Assembly: GCA_033675265.1 (NCBI GenBank)
Contig: JAUJYZ010001423.1
Span: 125,001 to 189,000, forward strand
DNA from: Actinostola sp. cb2023
Taxonomy: Eukaryota > Cnidaria > Anthozoa > Actiniaria > Actinostolidae
Direction of reading: 5' to 3'
DNA: 64,000 bases
The translations under genes were made by a program, and so were the position numbers. Below are positions 12,927-24,768 of the stretch, one piece after another. The number at the start of each line of letters is the position of its first letter. Positions within the stretch are counted from its first letter, which is position 1. The notes below the pieces were generated by a model. That model worked only from the letters and a program-made list of their open reading frames with translations. It had not been told where the DNA came from and searched no databases.

Positions 12927-15837
12927 ATGCCAATTTTACAGGCTCCCTGGACTATAACTTTTCATCAAAAACATGGACGATTTATCAAGCTTTCGAAACT
13001 CAACTCTAGGGCTGTCAGAGAGGGAGATACATATGATCATGGCGTTGTGTTCTCTTGTAGACCCCTCAAAATTGGGGAGGTTTTTCAACTCAAAATTGAA
13101 CAGATGGAAGCAAAATGGGCTGGCTCTTTGGTAAGTTTGAACCTATAAACTGCTTGACACCATTATGTGATTGTATTCATGGTCAGAATGGGCACAGAGA
13201 GTGAGAATGTACAATAACACCTTGCTGGCATCCGACTTGGCGATGTTGGTACTTGGTTGTATTTACATGTAAGCCAATGTATAGTGTAGGTGACGTAGAG
13301 GAACACGTTTCCCCTAGGGGGTAGTGGGCAAGTCCATGGGGGTATGACTGTAGACTTATTCCATAGCGAACTATGACTATGAACTATGACTGGATCTGGT
13401 TTTCATGTTTGTACAAATCAAATTCATTTTTTTTGCTTTTGTTTATCTCTAACAATACATTTTCATCCCTAGAGAATTGGAGTAACACTGAAAAATCCAA
13501 ATTGTCCCCAAACCAGCGTCGTAAGAGCAGTGACAGATCTATTTATAGATGATTGCAAAGACTTTTGGGTATTGTCTGGTTCCCGCTTGCATAACGGCAC
13601 TTTCGAAAAGGAATATAATTTTAACAGTCATTCCTTAAAAGTGAACGATTGCGTTGGTGTACAAGTTACTGATAAAGGTGACTTGGTGTATTACCACAAT
13701 GGTGTCAGCAAGGGTGTAGCAATGTCTGGAATACCAACAAAGAATGATATCTTTGCCATTTTTGATGTTTATGGAAGGACCAAAGAAGTAGCCTGGAAAT
13801 ATTATGGAGGTAATTCACCTATCGGTAGCTACCACAAAGGGGTGACCCCTGGGCAGTCCAGGGGGATTATATGTTGAGCAATTCCAGGGGAAAATGCTGA
13901 ACATCTCCCTGTTCAGCCTGGGAGGTCACCCCCTCGTGGAAGCCATTGGACAATGCATGTTACAAGTTGATGACTGTAGTTTGTTTTAAAGGTGTTTTAT
14001 TCTCTGGATTACATTAGACCCAATAAGACTAATGTAAGACTAATGAAACTACTGTAAGACTAATGAAATAATAATAATAAATAATAATAATAACAGTTTA
14101 TTAGCAATCCATGAGGTGGCTCTTCTATACTAACTATATAGACCCTGTTAGCAGGGTTCACTCATGCCCTGGTACCGGATTGAACCTGAGTACATGCTAA
14201 GGACCAGAGTAGAATTGGGATCCCTGTGGAAGTGTCAGTGTGGGGGCTTTCTCAGTATATCACCGTCCTGAATTCCTGAAAATTTGAATAACAATAGTTC
14301 ATATTGTTGTATGCCTCGTTCAACAAAGAGTTCTTGATTTGAATAACAAAGGTTTTTCAGGATAGTGATATACTGAGAAAGAGCCCAAACTTGGTTTGTA
14401 TACGAGTTTGATTTTGCTTGAAAGCTTCCCTTTTCTACCTGGAACCAGCACATGTCGCAGTTATCTTTCGTGATCAATGCGGTATGTTTTATATTTCGCT
14501 CTTAGAGTGAAAATATTTGAACATTTTAAAAGTAAAATCAATATGGGCTACCTGTGGTTACAGGTAGCCCATACGTAGAAATCAGTGGATCGTGACGTCT
14601 TTGGATTTTTGTTCCATTGGATCAGGAATGAGCTCTGACAAAGCCTTCAAAGGGTATGAGATTCTCAAAAATGTATTCACAACAGTAGTCTGAAAATTAA
14701 AGAACAAATTGGTGTAGAAATTTGAGCAAGAAATTGTGGTTTTGAGTATTGTGCAGTGAGTTTGTTTATTGTTTCTCAAAAGCATTATTTTTCTATATCG
14801 TTCCCTAAAAAAAATACTAGAAATAAAGAATAATAGTTGTTGAAGTCCCCTGTGTAGTTTTCTTGAGGTTTTGAGTACTTGTATTTATCCGATGATGGGT
14901 CCGAGTTGTCTTGTATGTGAATTTTGATGTGTTGACGAGCGCTGAACAGCGACCGATGAAGGCCGAAGTTAGCATTTGTGTGCAATTTCTAAGCTGTGGT
15001 GGATGCCCGGGCTCTTACTTGTTGCTTTATACCTCGTCTTTTTATCCTTCATTTCGCCAACACATTTAATTTAGCCGCTTTTTAGATCGGGAATCACGAC
15101 GCCTATATAACACATTGCGCATGTGGGAGACAATTCAGTAGTACAAGACCCCATGCTTTCGCTAGACACACACCAGCTTTGACAATATCATTGTGTAAAG
15201 ACATCCCATTTGCCCTATAATCTGATTTGATTTTGACTTTATTTTTAGTGACGATTGTCTATGGAATTAGTGGTCATGCGTAGTGTTTTGGATTTGACAA
15301 TGTCCCACATCGATTGGAAGAAAGATAAATTTCTGTATATAAAATAATGGTTCCAATACATGTATACTTGATGGAGATACTAGGCCCCGGTACTAGGCGT
15401 TGCAAACCTTCTCACCTTGCCCTCCCCCTTCGCTGATCCTCAACACCTCCCCTATTTATATTTGGGTCTCGATAGCATGTGACCGGATCCGGATATTGCA
15501 CAACTTTGCGATTTTCTGACATTGACACAAAAATAAAATACGCGTTGGATTTTATAACTCGTGCGGCCTACGGCCTGGGCACGAGTAATGAGCTACTGCT
15601 AATGAAACTACTACTACTAATAATAATAATAATACACTTTATTTCACAAGGGTAGAATACATAAAAGTTATTAAAATATAATAATTATTAGTGTGACTGA
15701 CTCATTTTCTTTGCTTTTTAGTGGACCCATTAGAAACCTTGTGCAAAATGGTTATTTTATCAAATGTTTCAAGTCCAGAAGACGACTTAGACAAGCTTCC
15801 ACTGCCATTGCCTGTGATAGAATTTTTGAAGACCTAA
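12927..15837 (+). CDS. single neuralized-homology-repeat (NHR) domain protein, 3 exons, about 218 aa
   Basis: Exons are 12927-13130, 13473-13809 and 15722-15837 (stop TAA). Phases agree: the second exon ends with one base of a GTG codon finished by TGGACCC. The start is the first ATG after an in-frame TAG at 12915. Residues about 10-165 form one complete NHR domain: ITFHQKHGRFIKLSKLNSRA, DHGVVFSCRPLKIGE, KWAGSLRIGVT, then DFWVLSGSRLHNGTF, VQVTDKGDLVYYHNGVSKG and FDVYGRTKEV. NHR domains bind protein partners in Neuralized-type E3 ligases and NEURL4. No RING, SOCS box or second NHR follows; the tail is a short acidic/proline stretch ending VIEFLKT. It could therefore be an adaptor without ligase activity. 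The second intron (13810-15721) contains fold-backs and LINE/SINE tails. A further upstream exon is possible because CAG/GCTCCC at 12941 also looks like an acceptor. Confidence 0.82.
13830..13942. repeat. fold-back in the NHR gene intron
   Basis: CCACAAAGGGGTGACCCC is mirrored by GGTCACCCCCTCGTGG. It starts about 20 bp after the donor at 13810, so an unspliced transcript would present a stable hairpin there. Confidence 0.6.
14050..15720. repeat. intronic repeats: ATAATA tails, hairpin, palindrome
   Basis: ATA-type LINE/SINE tails followed by (A)CACTTTATTTCA or CAGTTTATTAGC lie at 14057-14110 and 15612-15660. A fold-back lies at 14237-14396 (GGGCTTTCTCAGTATATCAC and inverse). A 32-bp palindrome lies at 14542-14573 (ATGGGCTACCTG…). 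The rest, 14600-15600, shows nothing that I can name. Confidence 0.5.
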
Positions 15838-15989
15838 CCATGGCCCCATTTAGTATTTTATGACCAATTTGTAATATTTTATTGTATATTCATGCATTAG
15901 GACTATTGTAAATAGCAGGGAATATTTTTCAAGAAAATGTAATTATCCTTTACATGTAAGTTATTGTTATAATTAATATAACAAATTGT

Positions 15990-16262
15990 TTCTAATATAT
16001 CTTATATATAGTTGTGAGGTTAGGCACACTTTTCTCCCCTTTCCGAGGTTTGACATACCTGTGTTTGATGGAAGAGAGGAGACTGGTGGGAGTCACGGTA
16101 CGGTTCATACTGTGCAGCAACAGTTGTACCATGCAGCAATGGTATCGTGCCGTGACGTTTCCAAGCATTCTGATTGGTTGAGCAATGATTTTGCACACTG
16201 ATTGGTTGAATACAATGTCTTTGATTCCGTACCGTGACCATAACTCCATGCCGTAGGTTTCT
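15990..16262. mobile_element. dispersed element with GTCACGGTACGGTTC / GTACCGTGAC ends, copy 1
   Basis: It contains CAAGCATTCTGATTGGTTGA and GATTGGTTGAATACAATGTC. A homologous copy lies at 30990-31290. It is downstream of the NHR gene stop codon, in the tail-to-tail interval with the Sel1/MYND gene. From 16263 to 16733 there are only AT-rich sequence and ATA tails. Confidence 0.55.
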
Positions 16263-16733
16263 CACTCATACAAAAACGAGTCTATTGTTTCTTAGTGCAA
16301 TAAATTAATTTCCATATGGCTGGACTGACTGGTCAATCCACTTATTGTAATGATAAAAAAAATGTATAATGCAGCCACCATAACCATATTTTATGTAAAG
16401 CGCTTTAGAATATTTGAGATATTTAGTATCTTAGCACTCAATAAATAATAATTATTGCTAATTATTATATCTTGTGCATGGACAGGATGTACAAAAAGGA
16501 CTACCTTGAAGCCATGTCATGATTGTTAGGTCTATCTAGACCAAACTGCTGTGTTTCATAATAATAATAATAATTACAATTGGCAGACTGACTGGTCAAA
16601 TGGAAAGAGCCCTAAGTCTTGTGAAGACTGTGAAACACCAGAATGAATTCATTGAGGAATATTGTACATACAAACAACTGCTAACTAGTGCAATTTATTA
16701 AATTATAAACTTGAAAAGCTTGTTTTTGCATCA

Positions 16734-19700
16734 TTATTTTTCATTTGTCTGTGATCTTGAGCATGTTTTCTTGTGTCGATCCTTCCAGTCCTTCTTTTGG
16801 CATTCCCTAAATATAAAAAAATGCCACAGTGTTATTTAACTTATTCAATAGAGTACAAACACTTAAACTGTGCAACATATATAGTACTAGATAGTGATAT
16901 TTCTATTGTTTTCTAGTTTTAGTACAAAACATTGCACAGATTTAATACCGGTAATAATAATAATAATGCACTTTATTTCATGAGGGAATACATTTAGTGT
17001 TTACTACTTTAAGAATTATTGATCTACATGTAAATATATAAATTGAAATAGAAGAGAGAAATGTTTGAGAGGAAGCAAGCATTGGCTAGCACTAATTAAT
17101 AAATACCTTCCACAATAGAAAGCTTGTTTGCAAGGGCATTGCAGCTTCAGTTGACCAGTACTTGGTTTTCTAGAACATCCTTTGTTGCTGCATTTTCTAA
17201 ATTTCTCTAACATTGGGAGCATGTCTAATCCAATGAGTAGCTGCTTGCTATTGGCAGAAACAGGTTGCAAAAAAGGGAGCCGTTTTTCTTCTGCATCTTC
17301 TCCCTTTTCCTTCCATTCAAATGCTTTCTGTATGTTTTCATCACTTAAATACAGAAATGCCAAATGGTAGTTGCAATTTGGATATTTCTTGTCACAGATA
17401 GGTGCTTCTTGTAAATACTCCAGGAACGTCTGCTTGGCTTTCTCTTTAAGATGATCTTGTGTCCATCTCAGGTAGCTACACTCGGGGACTCTTTCATTTT
17501 CATAAGAACGAGATTGTTGCTTCTGTATTCCTCCTTCAGGAATGCACTCTTGCTCTATCTTATTCCTATCCATGTTCTCTTTTTGTTCAAACGGCTGGAT
17601 AGACATTAAACAGTAAGCAAGACCAGCTTTTGCTTCAAAGTATGTAGGACAGCATTGCAGTGCTTTTTCAAATGCTTGAGCACCATCATCATACTGTTCA
17701 ACTATTACATGATGTGAGCCTAAGCAGTAATAAAGCAGATGCAACCAACTGCTATAATCCTCTTCAAAGTTATAAGGGTTTTGTTTGGGCAACCTTCCAG
17801 GCTCATATTTTTCAATCAAATAAATGAGGTTGTTTAAAAACATTTTCTCCTTGAAGTCAATTTTAGAACTTCCAAAATTGTGAGTTGGAGCTTCAACAGA
17901 TGTTGGATGCAATGCAATCATCAACAATAAGCCTTCATAAAAGTTGCCATCGACTTGCAGCTCTTCAAATATCTTACAAACAACTGATGGTTGAAACTTT
18001 GGCATATGTGTTTCTGGAAAGGATTTCAGGATGGTGTTCTCATAAAGATAGCCATGAGCCATAAGTCTGACTCCTTCTTTGAAACTACCCTCTTGCAATT
18101 TACCCAAACCTTCCTTTGTCAGCTTGAAAGCCTTGAGATAATGTTGTGCAGTGGGTGACTCTGGAAATTGAGTGAACATGGATTCATGGTATATCAATGG
18201 ATTTTCTATTATATAGGGATGCTGCTTGTTTTGATCAACAACTTTTCTTTTATGTATGTCCAAGTACTGTTCCCAACTGCTTTTCGAAACCTGTTCATCT
18301 GGTTCTGGCTGTGGATTGGCTGCAGCTTCAACAATGCTTTGTTGATCAAACTTCTCCATAACCTGTCAACAAAAATAGTTGAAAGTACATTTTGTTACAA
18401 TTTGTAAACTGAACTTTTGGTGGAAGATTTTCTTTAGACTGAGTTAAAGTGCTCCATCTTAAAGTGCAACTAACCCCTATGAGATTGTTTTAAAAATCTA
18501 TTCAATATTTGCTGAATAGTTGGTGGGTTCAGTATTTTGTGATTTGAACCTTGCGTTTAGTGAGTTATAGAGGTTTGAAATCTCAATATGCAAATTTGAT
18601 GACGTCTACTAAGGAATTTGCCATAACTTATTTAGACTTTTTCAATAAGAACTTATTTTTTGAAATGGGGAAAAAGTTATAAAATCATTTATAAATACTG
18701 TGAAAATATTCTGTAAGTTTTCAAATGTCAATAATCAGCACAAGGGCGTTTTTGTATAATAAATGATTCCTTAGTAGATGTCATCAAATTTGCATATTGA
18801 GATTTCAAACCTCTATAACTCATAAACGCAAGGTTCAAATCACAAAATTGAATAGATTTTTAAAACAATCTAATAGGGGTTAGTTGCACTTTAAGGTATT
18901 AGGGTACCCCAAAAAAACTTTTGACAATCAAATCTAATTGAATATTATCTATCATCTCCAAAAAACCGAATCTAAAAATATCTTTTTCCTAAAAAGTTAG
19001 AATCAAAAAACGAATTTTGGTTTCATTTGATGCAAAAAGATGTTGACAACTGTCAACAGCACTCACGCAACAGACTTCCCACAAAGATTCAGATGCGAAG
19101 AAAGTATCCAAAAATCATAACTGTTCATTCAAAACATCCTTGAATAACGATGCCAAACCACTCACGGTCAAAATGCTCGTATTTTCCGCCAGCAGTAACT
19201 TTGTTTTCCTGCCACGTTGTGTTACGTACTGTAAGGTGATCTTCTTTTGAATGCCATTCATATGTCATCAAGTATTGGATCACATATTTGTGGTGGATTA
19301 TGGACGCTTGTGTAAACAAAGGCGCCACTTGACTTGAAAACTCTTTTGCCTTTAGTTCGGAAACAAAATAGCCATGAATCAAGCACACATTTTGAGTTCC
19401 CGGTCAGAGGGATTTTATCCAATTTAGCTGAAATTTGGTAGACACTTTGTCAGATAAATATTCTTCACAAGGGTGTCTCTGAATTTTAATATTCAATTTC
19501 CTTCGAAAGTTATAACTTGTTTTGTAAAGTGTTTTCCAGTTTTTGCAGAGCTCGAAGTTTAGGACCGTATAAAAATGCAACCGGTTAATTTATTGATAAA
19601 CGGAGACACAATTTTTGTAAGCTATATCTCATGAGCTTATAAAGGTATTAGTCTAGGATTTCCGATAAATTGCGGCTGTATGGGAACATCGGCGATGATA

Positions 19701-21729
19701 GTGATGTGAAAATCTGAACTGTTTTACCTATTTCAAAGATACTGTTTTTGTTCTAAAAACTAATAATTGTTTTATTGAATTCTGCATTTATTCAGCTTTC
19801 AGAAAATGTATACTTTATAGAGGTTTTAACATAACGAGTACACGCTAGAGCGTGTTGTGTGCATGATGGTCGTTTGGGGTACCCTGATACCTTAAGGGCC
19901 GTTTACATGGGGGGTGATTTTATTGGCGATTTTGTCGGCGACTCAGTATCAGCAATTTTATTGTAACCACAAAATGCCCATGCAAACTACCGGCGATGTA
20001 GCGGTGATAAAATTGCAGCCAAATCGCTGCAATTTCAAAACATGCTCAAAATTTTGTGCAACTTCGTGGTAATAAAATCGCCAATAAAATCGCCCTTCAC
20101 GAATTATGGGTATAAGTAATGGTAATAGAACTGAGTGGAGTGCAATTTGGTCTGAAATCATACGAGTGATTACAAAATTGCACGACCGCGTAGCGGGAGT
20201 GCAATTTGTTATCACGAGTATGATTTCAGACCAAAATTGCACTCCACTCAGTTCTATTACCTATTAATCATATTCATTTTGAAATCTTTTCAAATACACT
20301 CGTTATATTTAGGTGGTAAGTTGCAATAATAAGAATAATTTTGATGCCTAAAATACAACTCTTTCATTCTAAATTACAAATTACTTTTTATGAAGAATCG
20401 TTTGAATTTAATAAAATTAGAGTTTCTGTGCGAAAATTAAAAAAAAAAAAAATTGGTGCAATTAATGATCCAAAATAGTGCAATTAATGATTTAATCGCA
20501 CCATTTTTAGCCAATCAGATTGCAGGATTTACTAGTGATTTCAAAATGAATATTAATAATAATTTAATTTAAAGCTGGAAGACCTTTAAATATTCGGCTC
20601 AGGTAGGGGTGATTTTTTCTTAGGGTTTGAAATTGGCAATCCAGTATTTTTTAGGGGTTGTTCATGTAAAATCCTTTTTAAGAGCTGTTATATGTTATGG
20701 TACGAAACTTCGAATAAAAAGAATCAAAGCTACAGATCTTTTAATATTATACTTCTTAAACTTTATTACATGTAATACGGATGCAGGTTCCCCCCGGATG
20801 CAGGATCCCCCCGTGTGCAGGATCCCCCCTGTGTGCAGGATTCCCCCCGGATGCAGGACCCCCTCCCCCCCGGATGCAGGGTCGGTCAGCACATAATCTT
20901 ATGAAGTACATCTTACCTCTTTAGCTTCAATACTGCCGTGGTTTGCAGCCTTCCTCAGCCATCTTTTTGCCTTCTCTAAGTCTTTTGGGACCTCGGAGAC
21001 ACCAGTAAGATAGGTAAGTCCAAGTTCTTTCTGACTCTCAATGTCACCTATCTCAGCAGCTCTTTTTAGATAATATATGGCTTTCAGTGGTTGAGGCTTG
21101 CCTTCAGGGCATTCACCACTCATATAATACTTATGCAGTAGCCTTAATGCTTTGATTTTGGTGTCGATACCCAATCTTCTTAAAGTGCCTCTCATAAGAC
21201 TCATTTCACGAGAAATGCCTTCACCAGTTTCATCTAGATCCACTTTTTCTTCGCCAGCCGCTCGTCTGTACCACTTGAAGGCCTCTTTCAAGTCTTCTGT
21301 CACAACTCCCTCCACTCCGCATCTGTATATTTCAGCCAAATTCAATTCAGCTCGGACAACACCAAATGGAGCGGCTTTGAGGTACATCTCATATGCTTTA
21401 CGTTGGTAAGACGTTGTTCCTTTGAGATCGTACATAGTTCCTAGATCGCATATACCCGATGGAACAGGATTACCGTGCTCAATGGAAGACTCCATCCAAC
21501 CGATGGCACTGTCTAAATGTTTTTCAACATTAAGCTCAGGAATGCCATCTAGATAAACAAGGCTCAAATCACCCTTTGCCTGCCAGTTTCCAGTTTGAGC
21601 TGCTCTATTCTTCAAACCTTCCATTGAGTTGTATGTCTTCAGAATATAGGTCATATTGGCTAGTTCTGATTCTGATCCTATCAATTTCCTAACCATTTCT
21701 GATGACGCTGTTTCATAACGAAACGCCAT
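16734..21729 (-). CDS. Sel1-repeat, TPR and MYND zinc-finger protein, 3 exons, about 713 aa
   Basis: Exons in transcript order are 20917-21729, 17107-18362 and 16734-16806. Boundaries are GAG/GTAAG, CAG/GTTATG, AG/GTATTT and TTTAG/GGAATG, all in phase. The start gives MAFRYET. Residues about 95-270 hold about four Sel1-type helical repeats (for example EAFKWYRRAAG, KAIYYLKRAAEIGD, EKAKRWLRKAANHG). The middle has TPR-like pairs (DDGAQAFEKALQCCP). A C-terminal MYND finger lies at about 661-705: C-x4-C-x12-C-x1-C-x5-C-x3-C-x8-H-x3-C. Its metal ligands are split between the last two exons (…AFYCGR / ECQKKDWKDRHKKTC). Sel1 and TPR repeats are scaffolds and MYND fingers bind proline-rich partners, so an adaptor role is inferred. 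ATG at 18359 could pass as an N-terminus, but it is preceded directly by a splice acceptor in phase with the Sel1 exon. Confidence 0.85.
18463..18890. mobile_element. TTAA-flanked fold-back MITE in the first intron of the Sel1/MYND gene
   Basis: The ends are AGTGCAACTAACCCCTA and its reverse complement. They are bordered by TTAA at 18459-18462 and 18891-18894, and most of the element folds back on itself. TTAA duplication is the hallmark of piggyBac-type insertion. It has no coding capacity. Confidence 0.75.
18895..19891. mobile_element. second TTAA-flanked TIR element, about 1 kb, sharing a TTAA with its neighbour
   Basis: The ends are GGTATTAGGGTACCCCAAA and the near-exact inverse ending at 19891, with TTAA at 18891-18894 and 19892-19895. 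It lies directly against the previous fold-back. Inside is an 87-codon minus-strand ORF (19125-19388) with no family resemblance that I recognise. It is probably a non-autonomous piggyBac-like element. Confidence 0.55.
19896..20280. repeat. inverted-repeat cluster rich in AAAATCGCC / GGCGATTTT
   Basis: GGCGATTTTATT motifs appear in both orientations from 19920 to 20095. A second fold-back runs 20117-20270, with arms AATAGAACTGAGTGGAGTGC and inverse. It lies wholly inside an intron. No coding signal is visible. Confidence 0.5.
20780..20885. repeat. C-rich minisatellite, GGATGCAGGATCCCCCC type
   Basis: Five to six degenerate units of about 18 bp (gtgtgcaggatccccc and variants) lie just inside the intron, about 30 bp from the donor of the first Sel1 exon at 20917. 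C-runs make the complementary transcript G-rich next to the splice donor. Confidence 0.7.
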
Positions 21730-22582
21730 TTTGACGTTAGTGAGTCAGAACTTTCTGGAAATGGGACACGATAGCAAAACTAAAAGCACATACTAATTTC
21801 CGAGAAATTTTGGTACGCGTTCACGGAAATTTGACCGCGAGGGGAATGGAAATATGTAACTTTTTTGGGGTATCATTTTATTACATAGCAAACGTTTGTT
21901 TCGTCTTTTGATTTTGTTATGCATGTTTTTGTTGATGATAATGTTTTAAATTCTCAATGTTTTTTTTTCTTGGTTGTCTTCCTCATTTTTTTTTGTGGTT
22001 CCAACGTTCGTTCTCAGGTCCCGCTCATGATAGTTCACTTCCGGTGATTTTCTTGGAAGACCGGTAAGGAGTGGAGTTATAGTTGGCAAAGAAGGAAGCA
22101 TTTGGTTTAGCGCTACAATGTAGCTGTACAAGTAATAAATATACATTTTACAAGTACTCTCAGAATGTAGTGGACTTTTACAGTAGGTCTTCTGTCTAGT
22201 TCTGACATTATCTATCCATAAAGGTAAGTGATACTCTTTGTCTTTTTAAAATAAGCTTACTTAATGTGCATGCATTGTTGGCTAGTTTCTTTCTTCAGAT
22301 ATGTTCAGAAATTAGCTTATAAAACGTATTTAAGACTTAAAGAGTCCTGGGGAACTTTCACTGGTCTCAAAACTCTCTTGATGACTTACTCCGCCGGAAA
22401 GGGACTTTCTCAGTATTTTCCACCATCCTGAAATAAAGTTCTGTCGGTGAAACAGCACCAGAAACCGTGTTCTGGAATGATGTTCTGATCAGTAAGTGAG
22501 AAAATAAAATAACACCAGGTTAAAAGACTTGGAACAATGTACTTGAAGTACATTTTTCCAACATTTTTCCAATTTCATTTCA
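21730..22582. other. upstream region of the Sel1/MYND gene, no gene recognised
   Basis: The minus-strand start at 21729 sits in AAAATGGCGTTTCG, a YY1-like AANATGGCG context. The rest is AT-rich sequence with no ORF of recognisable family. A GGGACTTTCTCAGTATTTTC fragment at 22399 resembles the hairpin arm at 14240. Confidence 0.4.
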
Positions 22583-22641
22583 ACCTCGTCCCCAGGGCCC
22601 TCTCTTCTCACTAGAAGAGAGGGCCCTGGGGACGAGGTTGA
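22583..22641. repeat. 59-bp perfect palindrome
   Basis: The arm CAACCTCGTCCCCAGGGCCC continuing TCTCTTCT is mirrored exactly around CACT. It looks like the remnant of a fold-back element. 22683-22740 then holds two GGGTTTCCTGTG/GGGCTTCCTGTG motifs of a dispersed family, and 22750-23290 nothing recognisable. Confidence 0.8.
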
Positions 22642-23427
22642 TTTCATTTGTTTTACTGATATATATGCTTGGGTTTCCTGTGGTAGGGCGCATGCTGCAT
22701 GTAGAAACGTATAATGTTGGGCTTCCTGTGTTCATCCCGCAAGTCTTGATTGGACTTCAAAATATTTTGAAATTCTTATCATTGTTTATCTGATAGGTTC
22801 TAAACCTCTAATAAATATTCACGCACAGCAAAGTCATCATAAATGGGAACATGTTTCGTCTTTACGGACCTTATCCAGGGGCGTACATGTACATGTAGCT
22901 ACTCAGATGCAAGCCATTGCATCACTCAATTTTTTTTGGATAAAAAAGTAGCTTCTTTTAGAAAAAAATGAAAAAGTGAAAAGAAAGAAAAAAATCCCAA
23001 AGAATTAAACATGCAAATAAAAAACAAAATATTATCACCCTGTGGATTGTAGGGATTAGTTTTTCGTGCTTGAAATTGTGCTTTTTCAAGCATAATTATT
23101 CGGAGTTCGTAAAATAAAGTAAAGACTCGAACGTGTTTTTGGTAAGAGATGTAATTAATGTTCAGGGAAGAAGAATTGCTCTGCCAATATCTTATCTTAG
23201 TCCATTCTTATGCACCCTAAGCTTGCTTTCTCTCATCATAAGTCTTCGATCACACAAAGGAAAGTTGCACTAATATCCCATTGCAGGCCTGTAGCAGGGG
23301 GAGGGGCAAGGGAGGACCTCCCCCCTCCCAATATTTTTTATAACCTTTACATCCTGAACAGCAAATGCCTATACATACACTGCTATGGACTGGACACATG
23401 CTCTGAATCTGAATTGATACTGACTGA

Positions 23428-24314
23428 ATGAATCCAAAGACGTTCATGCTTTGTGTCCTACAAGGACTTGATAAGGTTGATAAGTTCATTCGGAGAACCA
23501 GGGAAGAACTGTCATCGAATTCGTCAGTCTCTAGCGTAGACTGTTCTCCACAAGCAAAGCTGCAAAGAATGGACGCCGACAAATCAAACCTAACCTTGGA
23601 ATCCATCTATAAAGTTGTGACGGAGATTCAAAGTAATACAAACAGGTTACTGACAGAGAACAAGTCTTTAAGAATAGAATTTGACGAGGTGAGGACCGCT
23701 ATGACTTTCCAGTCGAAATTAGTAGAGGACTTGGTAAAGGAGAACAAGTCCACAAAGAAGGATTTCACAGACCTCACAAACTCCTTGAGTGACTGCAACG
23801 CCGAACTAAGGAACGCTAACACCAAGATAGAATGGTTAGAAACTAAAATTGACGACCTGGAGGCACAATCCAGGAAATACAACATCGAAATTCACGGCAT
23901 TCCACAGACCGAAGACGAAGACCTGGAAGAAACTACAATCAAGGTTGCCGAAAGCGTAGGAGTAGTACTTGACGAGGACGATATACTATAGTCCACCGTC
24001 TGTATTCCAAAGCACAGATTAAACCCATTCTAGTGAAATTTAAAAGCCACAAGACTAAGAATGAACTATACCAAGCAAGAAGGAAACTACGGGATGTGAA
24101 GGCTAGCGAAACATTTAATGGGGCAGTGGCAGTATACATTAATGAAAACCTAACAGCCTTTCGACGACGACTTTATGGAGAGGTGAGAAAGAGAGCCTAC
24201 CAAAACAAGTGGTACAGGACATGGACACTCGATGGAAAGATATTCGTATGCAAAGAAAAAGGTGAAAGGTCAATACGTATCAACCACCACGGTGATTTGG
24301 AGAGCATCTATTGA
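23428..24314 (+). pseudogene. LINE ORF1 protein, frameshifted
   Basis: The first part, 23428-23991, is a coiled coil (residues about 55-150: SIYKVVTEIQSNTNRLLTEN… KIEWLETKIDDLEAQSRKYN) followed by IEIHGIP, typical of the ORF1 RNA-binding region. The frame breaks near 23985-23995. The C-terminal domain resumes in another frame (HRLYSKAQIKPILVKF, then 24033-24314 with LYQARRKLRDV and SIRINHHGDL). The role in the family is binding LINE RNA. It is a broken copy. Confidence 0.75.
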
Positions 24315-24768
24315 TAGTCAGGTTTGAACTCATATTATAATACTAGTAAGTCTTGGTGTTATAAAAACTACAATATTTACTGATAATATATTAATTACGC
24401 TTAATGTTGTTAGTGAAAGAAATAACTGATCATATTTAGGAACAAATATTAACATTAGGATAAATTGCACACTTATTTTGCTGGAGCGAAATTGTCAAGG
24501 AATTTGCATATCTAAAGTCTATGGGGAAATGAAAGAGTATTTCATTAAGTACATATACCGGAGGAGAATGCATCCAACATGTTTTTCATTGTTTGTTGAT
24601 AAGTATTGTGTGTTGCGAGTGTTTTCGTTTGTCATATATGTTTACTTGGCACCTTATACGGGGTATTGTTCCAGTGGGACTGATAACGGCCAAATTGAAC
24701 AAACGCATTCCTTAACACATTCCACAAAAGCATTATGACTTTGAAGTAATTTCACTTAAGTCAGGGGA

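Noticed and set aside
18168..18407. Plus-strand 79-codon ORF
   Set aside because: It is antisense to the TPR exon of the Sel1/MYND gene.
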